NCBI GenBank assembly: GCA_030693565.1
Contig: JAUYAJ010000257.1
Location: 1 to 8,478 of the forward strand
Source: Rubrivivax sp.
GTDB lineage: Bacteria; Pseudomonadota; Gammaproteobacteria; Burkholderiales; Burkholderiaceae_C
Length of the DNA: 8,478 bases
Direction: 5' to 3'
Shown here piece after piece: positions 1-6,266 of the stretch (position 1 is its first letter; every line of letters starts with the position of its first letter). Made by a program: the position numbers and the translations under genes. The notes below the pieces were generated by a model that worked only from the letters and a program-made list of their open reading frames with translations, ran no database searches and was not told where the DNA came from.

Positions 1-269
1 CGCCGACGCCGGCCAGCGACTTCTACGCCCTGGGCGTCACCTTGTTCCAGTTGCTGGCTGGGCGCCTGCCTTTTGAAGGTGGCTCGATGGGCGAATTGTT
101 GCGTGCCGCAGCCAGCGCGGCGCCGCCCGACCTGCAGACCCTGCGCCCTGAACTGCCGGCCACGGTGGCCGCCGCGGTCGCGGCCTTGCTGAGCAAGCAG
201 CCGGCGGCGCGGCCGCAGGCTGGCGACGCGCTGGCCGACGCCTTGCAGGCCTTGTTGCCGCCGCCCTGA
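1..269 (+). CDS. Ser/Thr protein kinase (Hanks/PknB type), 3' end only
   Basis: This is the C-terminal end of a Hanks-type protein kinase whose 5' part lies left of the window; reading frame 3 is open from the first base to the TGA at 267-269. The visible residues include SDFYALGVTLFQLLAGRLPF, which fits kinase subdomain IX: the invariant Asp of the helix F region, then the YALG and LLxGxxPF signature. SKQPAARP follows and fits subdomain XI with its conserved Arg near the end of the catalytic core. The protein stops about 15 residues later, so there is no C-terminal transmembrane segment or PASTA/sensor domain. It would phosphorylate Ser/Thr residues of partner proteins. The PP2C phosphatase and FHA protein that follow on the same strand are its likely antagonist and phospho-reader. 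The ATP-binding and catalytic loops cannot be seen, so activity is assumed from the family. Confidence 0.85.
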   Translation, partial: PTPASDFYALGVTLFQLLAGRLPFEGGSMGELLRAAASAAPPDLQTLRPELPATVAAAVAALLSKQPAARPQAGDALADALQALLPPP

Positions 270-310
270 CGCCGGCAGCCTCCAGGCGGACCGAAGTCAC
301 GCCAGCCACC

Positions 311-339
311 GTGGCAAGCCCGGGGTTCCGATGCACAAT
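311..339 (+). promoter_or_regulatory. Candidate sigma-70 promoter before the PP2C phosphatase gene
   Basis: GTGGCA at 311-316 and CACAAT at 334-339 are separated by 17 bp and each match four of six positions of the -35 and -10 consensus. The upstream in-frame ATG at 331 would sit inside this -10 element, which favours the ATG at 376 as the true start. The promoter would give the phosphatase some expression independent of the kinase. This is a pattern match only. Confidence 0.35.
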
Positions 340-375
340 CCAACCCCACCGGCGCACAGAGCGCGCCCCACGCCC

Positions 376-1161
376 ATGCCGATCGAGCTATTTGCCACTG
401 TCGACCCCGGCCGCGCGCGCAGCAACAACGAAGATGCCATCGCACTTGACGACGGCGTCTCGCTGGCCGTGCTGGCCGATGGCATGGGCGGCTACAACGC
501 CGGCGAAGTCGCCAGCGGCATGGTCACCTCCTTCATCCGCGCCGAACTGGGCCGCTGGCTGCGCGAAGCGAGCGCCCAGGCCAGCGACGCCGAGGTGCGG
601 CGAGCGATGGACATCTGTGTCGACAACGCCAACCGCGCGATCTTCAACGCCGCCAATTCGAACCCGCAATACGCGGGCATGGGCACGACGCTGGTGGTGG
701 CGGTGTTCCGCGGCATGCGGTTGCTGGTCGGCCATGTCGGCGACTCGCGCGCCTACCGCTTGCGCGCCGGCCGGCTGCAGCAAATCTCGCGCGACCACTC
801 GCTGCTGCAGGAACAGATCGATGCCGGCCTCATCACCCAGGAACAGGCCGCGTTCTCGGCCAACAAGAACCTGGTGACGCGCGCCGTCGGCGTCGAAGAC
901 ACGGTGCTGCTGGAAACCCACCAGCACGACGTTCTGCCCGGCGACACCTACCTGTTGTGCTCCGACGGCTTGTCGGACATGCTCGACGATGCCAGCATCG
1001 CCCAGGTGATGCTGGCCCATGAGTCGCTGGAAGTGGCCGGCCGTGCGCTCGTCGACGCCGCCAACGACGCCGGTGGAAAGGATAATATCTCGCTGGTCCT
1101 GGCGCGCGCCTCCGGCGGCGCGAGTCAGGCGGTGCGATCGTGGTGGCCGTTCCGGCGCTGA
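376..1161 (+). CDS. PP2C-family Ser/Thr protein phosphatase (Stp/PppA-like)
   Basis: A 261-residue metal-dependent phosphatase of the bacterial PP2C family, expected to remove phosphate from Ser/Thr residues modified by the adjacent kinase. All the usual motifs are present: RSNNED at 15-20, ADGMGG at 34-39 followed by GE and AS, GMGTT at 101-105, VGDSR at 121-125, the RDHS block at 139-142, CSDGLSD at 195-201, and GGKDN at 233-237. The acidic metal ligands expected from the family (Asp20, Asp35, Asp197, Asp236) are all in place, so the enzyme should be active. There is no membrane segment, so it is cytoplasmic. It ends in a short basic/aromatic tail, SWWPFRR. The start at 376 is chosen because the family begins a few residues before the first beta strand; an in-frame ATG at 331 would add 15 unconserved residues and overlaps a candidate -10 box. 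Neither start has a strong ribosome binding site. Confidence 0.93.
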   Translation: MPIELFATVDPGRARSNNEDAIALDDGVSLAVLADGMGGYNAGEVASGMVTSFIRAELGRWLREASAQASDAEVRRAMDICVDNANRAIFNAANSNPQYAGMGTTLVVAVFRGMRLLVGHVGDSRAYRLRAGRLQQISRDHSLLQEQIDAGLITQEQAAFSANKNLVTRAVGVEDTVLLETHQHDVLPGDTYLLCSDGLSDMLDDASIAQVMLAHESLEVAGRALVDAANDAGGKDNISLVLARASGGASQAVRSWWPFRR

Positions 1162-1247
1162 ATCGCAGCATCGATCCGCGGGCCAGAACCGGCGCCCCAG
1201 AGCGTCATGCTTGTGGCAGCCGGCTGCAGGCAAATTTGAGGTCACGA

Positions 1248-1937
1248 ATGGGCAAGCTGGTCGTATCGCTCGACGGGGTGGTCATCAAGGAAGTCCAGAT
1301 CACCAAGGACAAGACCACGCTGGGTCGGCAACCCTACAACGACATCGTGATCGACAACCTGGCTGTCAGCGGCGAGCATGCCGTGCTGCAGATGGTGGGC
1401 GGCGACGTCTTCATCGAAGACCTGAACAGCACCAACGGCACCTACATCAACGGCAAGGCGGTGAAGAAGCAGTTGCTGGCTCACAACGACACCGTCGAGA
1501 TCGGCAAGTACAAGATCAAGTACTTGGTCGACGACAGCAGCGAATACGAAAAGACCATGATCATGCGGCCCGGCGCGGCCGCACCGCCGGCCTTCAGCGC
1601 CTCGGTCAACCCGCTGCAGTCGGGCCATTCCGGCTATGGCGGCAACGCCCGGCCAGCGGCCGCTGCCGCCGCCGTGCAGGCGGCGTCGATCAAGGTCTTG
1701 AACGGCGCCGCCGCCGGCCGCGAAGTCACGCTGACCAAGGTCGTCACCACCGTCGGCAAGCCCGGCGTGCAGGTGGCGTCGATCACCCGCCGGCCCAACG
1801 GCTACGCCTTCGCCCATGTCGAGGGCGCGTCGCGGCCCAGCGTCAACGGCGTGCAGCTGGTTGGCGACTCGGTGCCGCTGCGCAATGGCGACGTCATCGA
1901 ACTGGCCGGCACGCAGATGCAGTTCATCCACCACTGA
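1248..1937 (+). CDS. FHA-domain signalling protein (one canonical plus one degenerate FHA domain)
   Basis: A 229-residue protein that binds phosphothreonine peptides. Residues 1-94 form a canonical FHA domain: LGR at 25-27, SGEHA at 41-45 (usual SRxHA, with Gly replacing Arg), and LNSTNGTYING at 59-69, which carries the phosphopeptide-contacting Ser/Thr/Asn residues. A Pro/Ala/Gly-rich linker follows (about 107-144). Residues 145-229 resemble a second FHA fold (TTVGK, PSVNGVQL, LRNGDVIELAGTQMQF), but the GR and SxxH residues are missing, so it probably does not bind phosphopeptides. EYEKTMIM at 99-106 offers Thr103 as a possible kinase target. The start is well set by GAGG at 1238-1241, six bases before the ATG. 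Position behind a kinase fragment and a PP2C phosphatase makes it the likely reader or target of that pair. Its downstream effector is not visible here. Confidence 0.92.
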   Translation: MGKLVVSLDGVVIKEVQITKDKTTLGRQPYNDIVIDNLAVSGEHAVLQMVGGDVFIEDLNSTNGTYINGKAVKKQLLAHNDTVEIGKYKIKYLVDDSSEYEKTMIMRPGAAAPPAFSASVNPLQSGHSGYGGNARPAAAAAAVQAASIKVLNGAAAGREVTLTKVVTTVGKPGVQVASITRRPNGYAFAHVEGASRPSVNGVQLVGDSVPLRNGDVIELAGTQMQFIHH

Positions 1938-1953
1938 GCGCACCGCGGTCGTT

Positions 1954-1969
1954 CGTGACGCGCGTCACG
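1954..1969. repeat. Perfect 16-bp palindrome after the FHA gene
   Basis: CGTGACGCGCGTCACG is fully self-complementary and starts 17 bp after the FHA stop codon. No T-run follows, so it is not a standard intrinsic terminator. It shares half-sites GTGACGC/GCGTCAC with the inverted repeat at 4340-4358, which also lies just after a stop codon. It could be a protein-binding site or a transcript-end hairpin. Confidence 0.7.
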
Positions 1970-2124
1970 CCGGCGGCTTGCGCAGCAGCGGCCACCCCAC
2001 GCCAAGCCGAATATTGATGAATCCGCGGCTTGCGCGGCAGGCTGCGGCGGATCAGCATCGAGGCCTTGCGGTTCGGCGCGCTGCCGGCGCCGCCGCGGCA
2101 ACCACAGGCACCCGCCCACATCCC

Positions 2125-2916
2125 ATGCAGATTCGTGTCCTCGGCTGTTCAGGCTCGATTGCCTCCGGCAGTCGAACCACCAGTTTTCTCCTTGACGACG
2201 ACGTGCTGATCGACGCCGGCACCGGCGTCGGCGACCTCACGCTCGACGAGATGGTGGCCATCGACCACATCTTCATCAGCCACTCGCACCTGGACCATGT
2301 GCTCGCCATCGGCCTGCTGGCCGACAGCGTGACCCGGCGCCGCCACGCCCAGCAACGCCCGCCGGTGCGTGTGCACGCGCTGGCGGCAACGCTGCAGGCC
2401 TTGCGCGCCCACATCTTCAACGGCGTCATCTGGCCCGACTTCACGCGCCTGCCCGACGCCCAGAACCCGGTGCTGCAACTGGTGCCGATCGAGGTCGGCC
2501 AGGTGATCGAACTGGGCGCGCGCCGCATCGAAGTCTTGCCGGCCTCGCACACGGTGCCGGCGGTCGGCTACGCGGTGCTGGGCGGTGCCGACGCGGCCCA
2601 TGGCGCCTGGGTCTTCACCGGCGACACCGGCCCCAACCCGCCGCTGTGGGCGCGGCTGGCCAGCCTGCCGCTGGCTGCGCTGGTGATCGAGACCGCGTTC
2701 CGCGACGACGAGCACGAACTGGCCGACATCAGCCGCCACCTGTGCCCGGCGGCGCTCAAGCGCGAACTGGCCCAGCTGGCGGCGCCCACCGACGTCTTCA
2801 TCACCCACATCAAGCCCGGCGAGGTTGACGCGGTGATGAGCGAAATCGGCGCCCAGTCCAGCCCGCACCGCATCCGCGCCCTGGTCTCCGGCCAGGTGAT
2901 GACGCTGGGGCGCTGA
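2125..2916 (+). CDS. Metallo-beta-lactamase-fold phosphodiesterase, class II cyclic-nucleotide PDE-like
   Basis: A 263-residue metallo-beta-lactamase-fold hydrolase. The di-metal site is visible: HSHLDH at 53-58, His142 in PASHTVPAVGY, Asp167 in FTGDTGPN, and His228 in FITHIKPGE. The block ETAFRDDEHELADISRHLCP (189-208) resembles the class II cAMP phosphodiesterase signature (acidic residue, small insert, then SxHLxP), which favours hydrolysis of 3',5'-cyclic nucleotides over lactamase or RNase Z activity; the substrate remains inferred. No signal peptide is seen, so it should be cytoplasmic. The ATG at 2125 is chosen because the fold's first strand (QIRVLGCSG) begins there; the frame is open upstream but that part has no family character, and no clear ribosome binding site precedes the ATG. 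It is separated from the FHA gene by 187 bp containing a palindrome, so co-transcription with the phosphorylation module is uncertain. Confidence 0.88.
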   Translation: MQIRVLGCSGSIASGSRTTSFLLDDDVLIDAGTGVGDLTLDEMVAIDHIFISHSHLDHVLAIGLLADSVTRRRHAQQRPPVRVHALAATLQALRAHIFNGVIWPDFTRLPDAQNPVLQLVPIEVGQVIELGARRIEVLPASHTVPAVGYAVLGGADAAHGAWVFTGDTGPNPPLWARLASLPLAALVIETAFRDDEHELADISRHLCPAALKRELAQLAAPTDVFITHIKPGEVDAVMSEIGAQSSPHRIRALVSGQVMTLGR

Positions 2917-3127
2917 CGGCCGTTGCCGCCCGCGGGCGGTTCGAGATCGCCGGGCATTCGCCCAGTCCCCCCGGTCAATCCGCTGGGCCGCATGCGGATC
3001 CGACCGTCGCGCGGCGGCGATGTCCGACGGTTCTCGGTGGAACTGTCCTACACGCACGGGTCGCGCTGCCGGTTACGGTGGCGGCCTCGCACAGCGAACG
3101 CGCGCCCTGCGCAAAAGGACCTGGACC

Positions 3128-4318
3128 ATGAATCAACGACATCTCCTGCCCCTGACCGGCGGCACCGCATTGGCCGCCGCTTTGCTGATCACCGCATGCG
3201 GTGGCGGCGGCAGCAGCCCGAGTACCGGCACGCTGCGCCTGTCGCTCACCGACGCCCCGGCCTGCGGCTACGACAGCGTCTTCGTCACGGTGGAAAAGGT
3301 GCGCGTGCACCAGAGCGGCTCGGCGGGCGACAACGACGCGGGCTGGTCCGAGGTGGCCTTGGCCGCACCGCAGCGCGTGGACCTGCTCACCTTGACCAAC
3401 GGCACGCTGCTGCCGCTCGGCCAGACCGAACTGCCCAGCGGCAGCTACACCCAGATGCGGCTGGTGCTGGCCGCCAACACCGCGGCCAACCCGCTGGCCA
3501 ACGCCATCAAGCCCACCGGCGGGGTCGAAACCGCGGTCAGCACGCCCAGTGGTCAGCAAAGCGGGCTGAAGATGAACGTGAACCTCGACGTGCCGGTGGG
3601 CCAGATTGCCGATTTCGCGATCGACTTCGACGCCTGCAAATCCTTCGTCAAGGCCGGCAACTCCGGCAACTACCTGCTCAAGCCGGTGCTGTCGGTGATT
3701 CCGATCCTGTCGGCTGCGGGCCAGCGCATCGTCGGCTTCGTCGATCCCTCGCTGGTCACGGCAGGCGCCACCGTATCGGCCCAGCTTGCCGGCGCAGCGG
3801 TGCGCGCGACCCCGCCTGACGTCACCGGCCGCTTCACGCTCTACCCGGTGCCCGCAGGAAGCTACGACCTGGTGATCACCGCCGGTGGGCGGGTGAGCGC
3901 CGTCATCACCGGCGTGCCGGTCAGCAATACCGCCGCCACCACCATCGGCAGCACAACGGCGCGCATCAACACGCCGGCGTCGGTTGGCCACATCGCCGCG
4001 GGCGTGGTCACGGTCGGCGGCAATCCGGCCAACACCGGTGCGGCGGTCCGCGCGACGCAGGCCTTCAGCGGCGGGCCGACCATCGAGGTCGGCTACAGCG
4101 CGGCCGACGCCAGCACCGGGGCCTACAGCATGGCGCTGCCCGCCGGCGCGCCGGCCAGGCTGGCGTATGCCGCAGGGGCCACCACGTTCACGTTCGCCAG
4201 CGATGCGCCGGTTGCCGGCCGCTACAAGCTCGAGGCCAGTGCGCCTGGTTTGGCGCTCAAGTCGGCCGACATCGCGCTGACCGGTGCCGTGACGACGAAC
4301 TTCGCCTTCACGCCTTGA
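3128..4318 (+). CDS. DUF4382-type lipoprotein with carboxypeptidase-regulatory-like repeats
   Basis: A 396-residue predicted lipoprotein. The N-terminus has a basic start, a hydrophobic stretch and the lipobox ITAC, with Cys24 as the lipidation site, followed by a GGGGSS linker that would hold the protein off the membrane. Residues about 34-190 match the look of DUF4382: GTLRLSLTDAPACGYDSVFV, then VEKVRVH, then a strand-rich region ending in LLKPVLSVIPIL. Two beta-sandwich-like units of the CarboxypepD_reg type follow: one around VGFVDPSLV to YPVPAGSYDLVI, and one around AAGVVTVGGNPA to GRYKLEASAPGL. The start is set by AAAAGGA at 3113-3119, eight bases before the ATG; upstream in-frame codons are not family-like. 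The function of DUF4382 proteins is not established; an extracytoplasmic binding or structural role is inferred. It probably has its own promoter in the 211-bp gap before it, but I saw no convincing one. Confidence 0.87.
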   Translation: MNQRHLLPLTGGTALAAALLITACGGGGSSPSTGTLRLSLTDAPACGYDSVFVTVEKVRVHQSGSAGDNDAGWSEVALAAPQRVDLLTLTNGTLLPLGQTELPSGSYTQMRLVLAANTAANPLANAIKPTGGVETAVSTPSGQQSGLKMNVNLDVPVGQIADFAIDFDACKSFVKAGNSGNYLLKPVLSVIPILSAAGQRIVGFVDPSLVTAGATVSAQLAGAAVRATPPDVTGRFTLYPVPAGSYDLVITAGGRVSAVITGVPVSNTAATTIGSTTARINTPASVGHIAAGVVTVGGNPANTGAAVRATQAFSGGPTIEVGYSAADASTGAYSMALPAGAPARLAYAAGATTFTFASDAPVAGRYKLEASAPGLALKSADIALTGAVTTNFAFTP

Positions 4319-4339
4319 AGCCCGGCGGCGCCGATCCCG

Positions 4340-4358
4340 GGTGACGCATTGCGTCACC
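4340..4358. repeat. Inverted repeat GGTGACGC-ATT-GCGTCACC
   Basis: A perfect 8-bp inverted repeat with a 3-base centre, starting 22 bp after the lipoprotein stop codon and about 130-147 bp upstream of the predicted pilA transcription start. There is no T-run. It uses the same half-site as the palindrome at 1954-1969. It could be a transcript-end hairpin or an upstream activator site. Confidence 0.65.
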
Positions 4359-4403
4359 TCCGGCCGCCGGCGGCCCTGCCGCGGCGCGCCGACCGACCAG
4401 ATG

Positions 4404-4420
4404 CGTCACCTGGTGTGACG
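4404..4420. promoter_or_regulatory. Inverted repeat CGTCAC-N5-GTGACG upstream of pilA
   Basis: Six-base arms flank CTGGT. The site lies about 67-83 bp upstream of the predicted sigma-54 start of pilA, within the range where enhancer-binding proteins such as PilR act. The half-sites are those of the repeat at 4340-4358 in the opposite arrangement. Assignment to PilR is inference. Confidence 0.4.
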
Positions 4421-4460
4421 GAATCCTCGTTTGACGGGGCTCCGGGGCGCCAAACCGGGT

Positions 4461-4476
4461 TGGCACGACCCCTGCA
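4461..4476 (+). promoter_or_regulatory. Sigma-54 (RpoN) promoter of pilA
   Basis: TGGCAC-GACCC-CTGCA matches the -24/-12 consensus TGGCAC-N5-TTGCA at all but one position, with GG and GC separated by exactly 10 bp. Transcription would start near 4487, leaving a leader of about 36 bases before the pilin ATG. RpoN control of pilA, with the PilS/PilR two-component system, is established in several proteobacteria. Confidence 0.85.
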
Positions 4477-4522
4477 TTCAGGGGGGTGTCCCTGCCCAAT
4501 TTCATTTACCGGAGCATTCCTC

Positions 4523-4951
4523 ATGAAGCGCGTTCAACAAGGTTTCACCCTCATCGAACTGATGATCGTCGTGGCGATCATCGGCATCCTGGCTGCCGTG
4601 GCATTGCCGGCGTACCAGGACTACACGGTCCGTGGCCGGGTTTCCGAACTGGCCATCCTGGGTTCGAGCATGAAGGCCACCGTCACGGAAAACATTGCCA
4701 ACAACGGCGGTGTCATTGCTGCGGGTGCGTGCCTGGGGGTCACTAATCTGGCTGTTGCTACGGACAACACGAAGTCCAGCACTTGTGAAAACACCACTGG
4801 CGTGATCGCTGTGACGGGGACCCCGAAAGCCAAGGATGTGGTCCTGACCCTGACTCCGGTCGTCAACGCCGATGGCACCGTGAAGTGGACATGTACCGCT
4901 CCCGCCGCCGTCGCCAAGTACGTCCCTGCGGAGTGCCGTGCTGCCGCCTGA
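4523..4951 (+). CDS. pilA: Type IVa major pilin PilA
   Basis: A 142-residue type IV pilin precursor, the structural subunit of retractile pili used for twitching, adhesion and DNA uptake. The class III leader MKRVQQG is cut by prepilin peptidase before Phe8, and Glu5 of the mature protein (Glu12 of the precursor), needed for assembly, is present. Residues 8-31 (FTLIELMIVVAIIGILAAVA and on) form the hydrophobic half of the N-terminal helix. The globular domain has four cysteines (70, 88, 124, 138); Cys124 and Cys138 near the C-terminus probably close the D-region loop. GGAG at 4511-4514 lies eight bases before the ATG and fixes the start. Transcription is set by the sigma-54 promoter just upstream and ended by a strong hairpin downstream, so it is a single-gene unit. 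The globular region is less G/C-rich than its neighbours by eye, as is common in variable pilins. The ligase genes downstream suggest it is glycosylated. Confidence 0.97.
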   Translation: MKRVQQGFTLIELMIVVAIIGILAAVALPAYQDYTVRGRVSELAILGSSMKATVTENIANNGGVIAAGACLGVTNLAVATDNTKSSTCENTTGVIAVTGTPKAKDVVLTLTPVVNADGTVKWTCTAPAAVAKYVPAECRAAA

Positions 4952-4974
4952 TTGACCGCACATGAAAGTTCAAG

Positions 4975-4999
4975 GCGGGGCCCGAGGGCCCCGCTTTTT
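4975..4999 (+). terminator. Rho-independent terminator of pilA
   Basis: GCGGGGCC (4975-4982), loop CGAG, GGCCCCGC (4987-4994), then five T. This is an 8-bp all-GC stem with a tetraloop directly followed by a T-run, 23 bp after the pilA stop codon. Confidence 0.92.
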
Positions 5000-5075
5000 A
5001 CTTTTGGAGGCTGACATCCGGCCCAAGGCCTGGCGCCGGCAGCGCCTGCGATCCGATGCAGTCGCGGCGCGGGCG

Positions 5076-5105
5076 GGCGCCTGAACCGAGAGGCGCCGCT
5101 ACACT
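5076..5105 (+). promoter_or_regulatory. Inverted repeat next to a -10-like box before the first pglL copy
   Basis: GGCGCCT (5076-5082) and AGGCGCC (5091-5097) form perfect 7-bp arms, followed by TACACT (5100-5105), a good -10 match. No convincing -35 is seen at the right distance. This may be an operator/promoter region for the downstream ligase gene, with a leader of about 90 bases. Confidence 0.3.
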
Positions 5106-5202
5106 CGCCGGGCCCGTCAGCGGCCACCGACCGGGGCTGCCTGCATCGGCCGCGCTGCCAAAGTGCGAGGCCGGTCCCCGACTCCTCTTGCCTCCCGCAC
5201 CG

Positions 5203-5961
5203 ATGCTCACCGACCCGCGCGCCCTGCTGGCCGCCGCCGCCGCCGCTGCACCGTCGCTGCTGGCCTACAACGTCTCGCCCTCGCCGACCTTTCTGAACCA
5301 GGCGCTGGCGCTGGCGCTGTGGGGCGGCTTTGTTTTGCTTTGCGCCGCCGCGCCGGTGGCGGCGCGGGTGCGCGACGCGCTGTCCCTGCTGATCGTGCTG
5401 GCGCTGCTTGCCGCAGCGGCGCTGTGGTCCTGGGGCCCGGGCGGCTTGCCGGCCAGCCTGGCGCTGTCGGCGCTGGGCTTGCTGTGCGCGGCGGCGCTGC
5501 TGCTCGTTGCCGGTGCAACGCAGCGCGCCAGCGCCGATGCCGTGGCCGTGTTCGCCGCGTTCTGCTTCGGCTGGGCCGTCGCCGGCGGGCTCAATGCCGG
5601 GGTCGCGCTGTTGCAGGTGTTCGCGCCCGGCTGGGTCGACGGCGACTGGGTCGCGCGCTCGGGCATTGCCGGCCGTGCGGTGGGCAACCTGCGTCAGCCC
5701 AACCACTCGAGCAGCCTGCTGCTGTGGTCGAGCATCGCGGTGATCGCGCTGCTCGAACTGCGCCGCCTGGCGCCGCGCTGGGGCCGGCTGCTGTTTGCGG
5801 CGATGATCTTTGCCGTCGTGCTCACCGCATCGCGCACCGGGCTGGTGAGAAGGAGAAGGGGGTCAGGTCTTGCCTTTTGCCCCCTCCCTTCGCCACCTCC
5901 GTCAAACAGCAAAGCGGCCCCCGGGTCGCTTTTCGCTGCTGGAGGGAGGAACTGCGCCTGA
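5203..5961 (+). pseudogene. Truncated PglL/TfpO-like pilin oligosaccharyltransferase (first copy)
   Basis: The first 215 codons (5203-5847) encode the N-terminal half of a polytopic O-antigen-ligase-like membrane protein, closely related to the copy at 7436 and collinear with it from residue 17 onward without net gaps (roughly 70 percent identical by eye). Shared landmarks are APSLLAYNVSPSPTFLNQAL, GDWVARSGIAGRAVGN with RQPNH, and VVLTASRTGLV. At V215 the similarity stops abruptly; 37 unrelated Arg- and Pro-rich residues follow before the TGA at 5959-5961. The missing half includes the conserved HSHN motif and the later Wzy_C region, so ligase activity is very unlikely. In the QPNH motif the next residue is Ser169 where the intact copy has Leu173, another sign of relaxed constraint. 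The ATG at 5203 matches the start position of the intact copy. A short membrane protein might still be made. Confidence 0.85.
5857..5885 (+). repeat. GGGGGTCAGGTCTTG element at the break of the first ligase copy
   Basis: AGGGGG (5857-5862) and CCCCCT (5880-5885) flank TCAGGTCTTGCCTTTTG. From memory, GGGGTCAGGTCTTG-like sequences recur at dispersed repeats and near REP-associated transposase genes in several proteobacteria; that link cannot be verified here. It lies only 10 bp inside the breakpoint, so it may be the end of the inserted element. Confidence 0.4.
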
Positions 5962-5987
5962 CGCTGTCAGGCACCGCCCCTCCCTCC
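5941..5987. repeat. REP-like two-part hairpin
   Basis: An outer stem GGAGGGAGG (5941-5949) with CCTCCCTCC (5979-5987) encloses an inner perfect stem GCCTGAC (5956-5962), loop GCT, GTCAGGC (5966-5972). Two 6-base sides form an internal loop. The compact imperfect palindrome resembles REP/BIME units. Confidence 0.55.
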
Positions 5988-6189
5988 CTCCCTCGCGCGG
6001 CCGCCAATGGCTGACGGCGTCCGCGGCCAGACAGGGCTCGCGTGTTCCCGGTTCCGCCACCCGAGGCCGCAGGTGACGAAAACGGTCGCCGAGCCGGGCC
6101 TTGCTACTGGAGCGCAGCCATCGTCTTGGCACTGCGCCAGCCACGCAAAGCAGGCTGCTGATACGCATTTGCGATCAAACGCAAAAGTC

Positions 6190-6228
6190 TGGGGTGTGAT
6201 CTGGCCAGTCGTTACTGCAGCCACCCCA
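6190..6228. repeat. Inverted repeat TGGGGTG/CACCCCA
   Basis: TGGGGTG (6190-6196) and CACCCCA (6222-6228) are perfect 7-bp arms enclosing the 8-bp palindrome CTGGCCAG (6201-6208). Just upstream, two mutually exclusive hairpins can form: TGAT-A-CGCA-TT-TGCGATCA (6159-6177) or TTTGCG-ATCAAA-CGCAAA (6168-6185). Confidence 0.45.
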
Positions 6229-6266
6229 AAATTCGACAGACCCATGCGCGCAACCAGGGAGCGCAG

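Noticed and set aside
331..375. Upstream ATG as start of the PP2C phosphatase
   Set aside because: It would add 15 Pro/Ala/Arg-rich residues absent from the family pattern and lies inside a candidate -10 box.
388..1245. 285-codon open frame on the - strand
   Set aside because: Antisense shadow of the PP2C phosphatase, whose catalytic motifs are all in the + frame.
1..1937. Type VI secretion regulatory cluster
   Set aside because: Kinase, phosphatase and FHA protein fit, but no secretion component is in the window, so the assignment is unsupported.
2975..4357. 460-codon open frame on the - strand
   Set aside because: It lies opposite the DUF4382 lipoprotein gene, is Arg/Gly/Ala-rich without any domain, and arises from the high third-position GC of the real gene.
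4349..4522. N-terminal extension of the pilin frame
   Set aside because: The frame is open upstream but contains the sigma-54 promoter and regulatory repeats, and the prepilin leader begins at 4523 with its own ribosome binding site.
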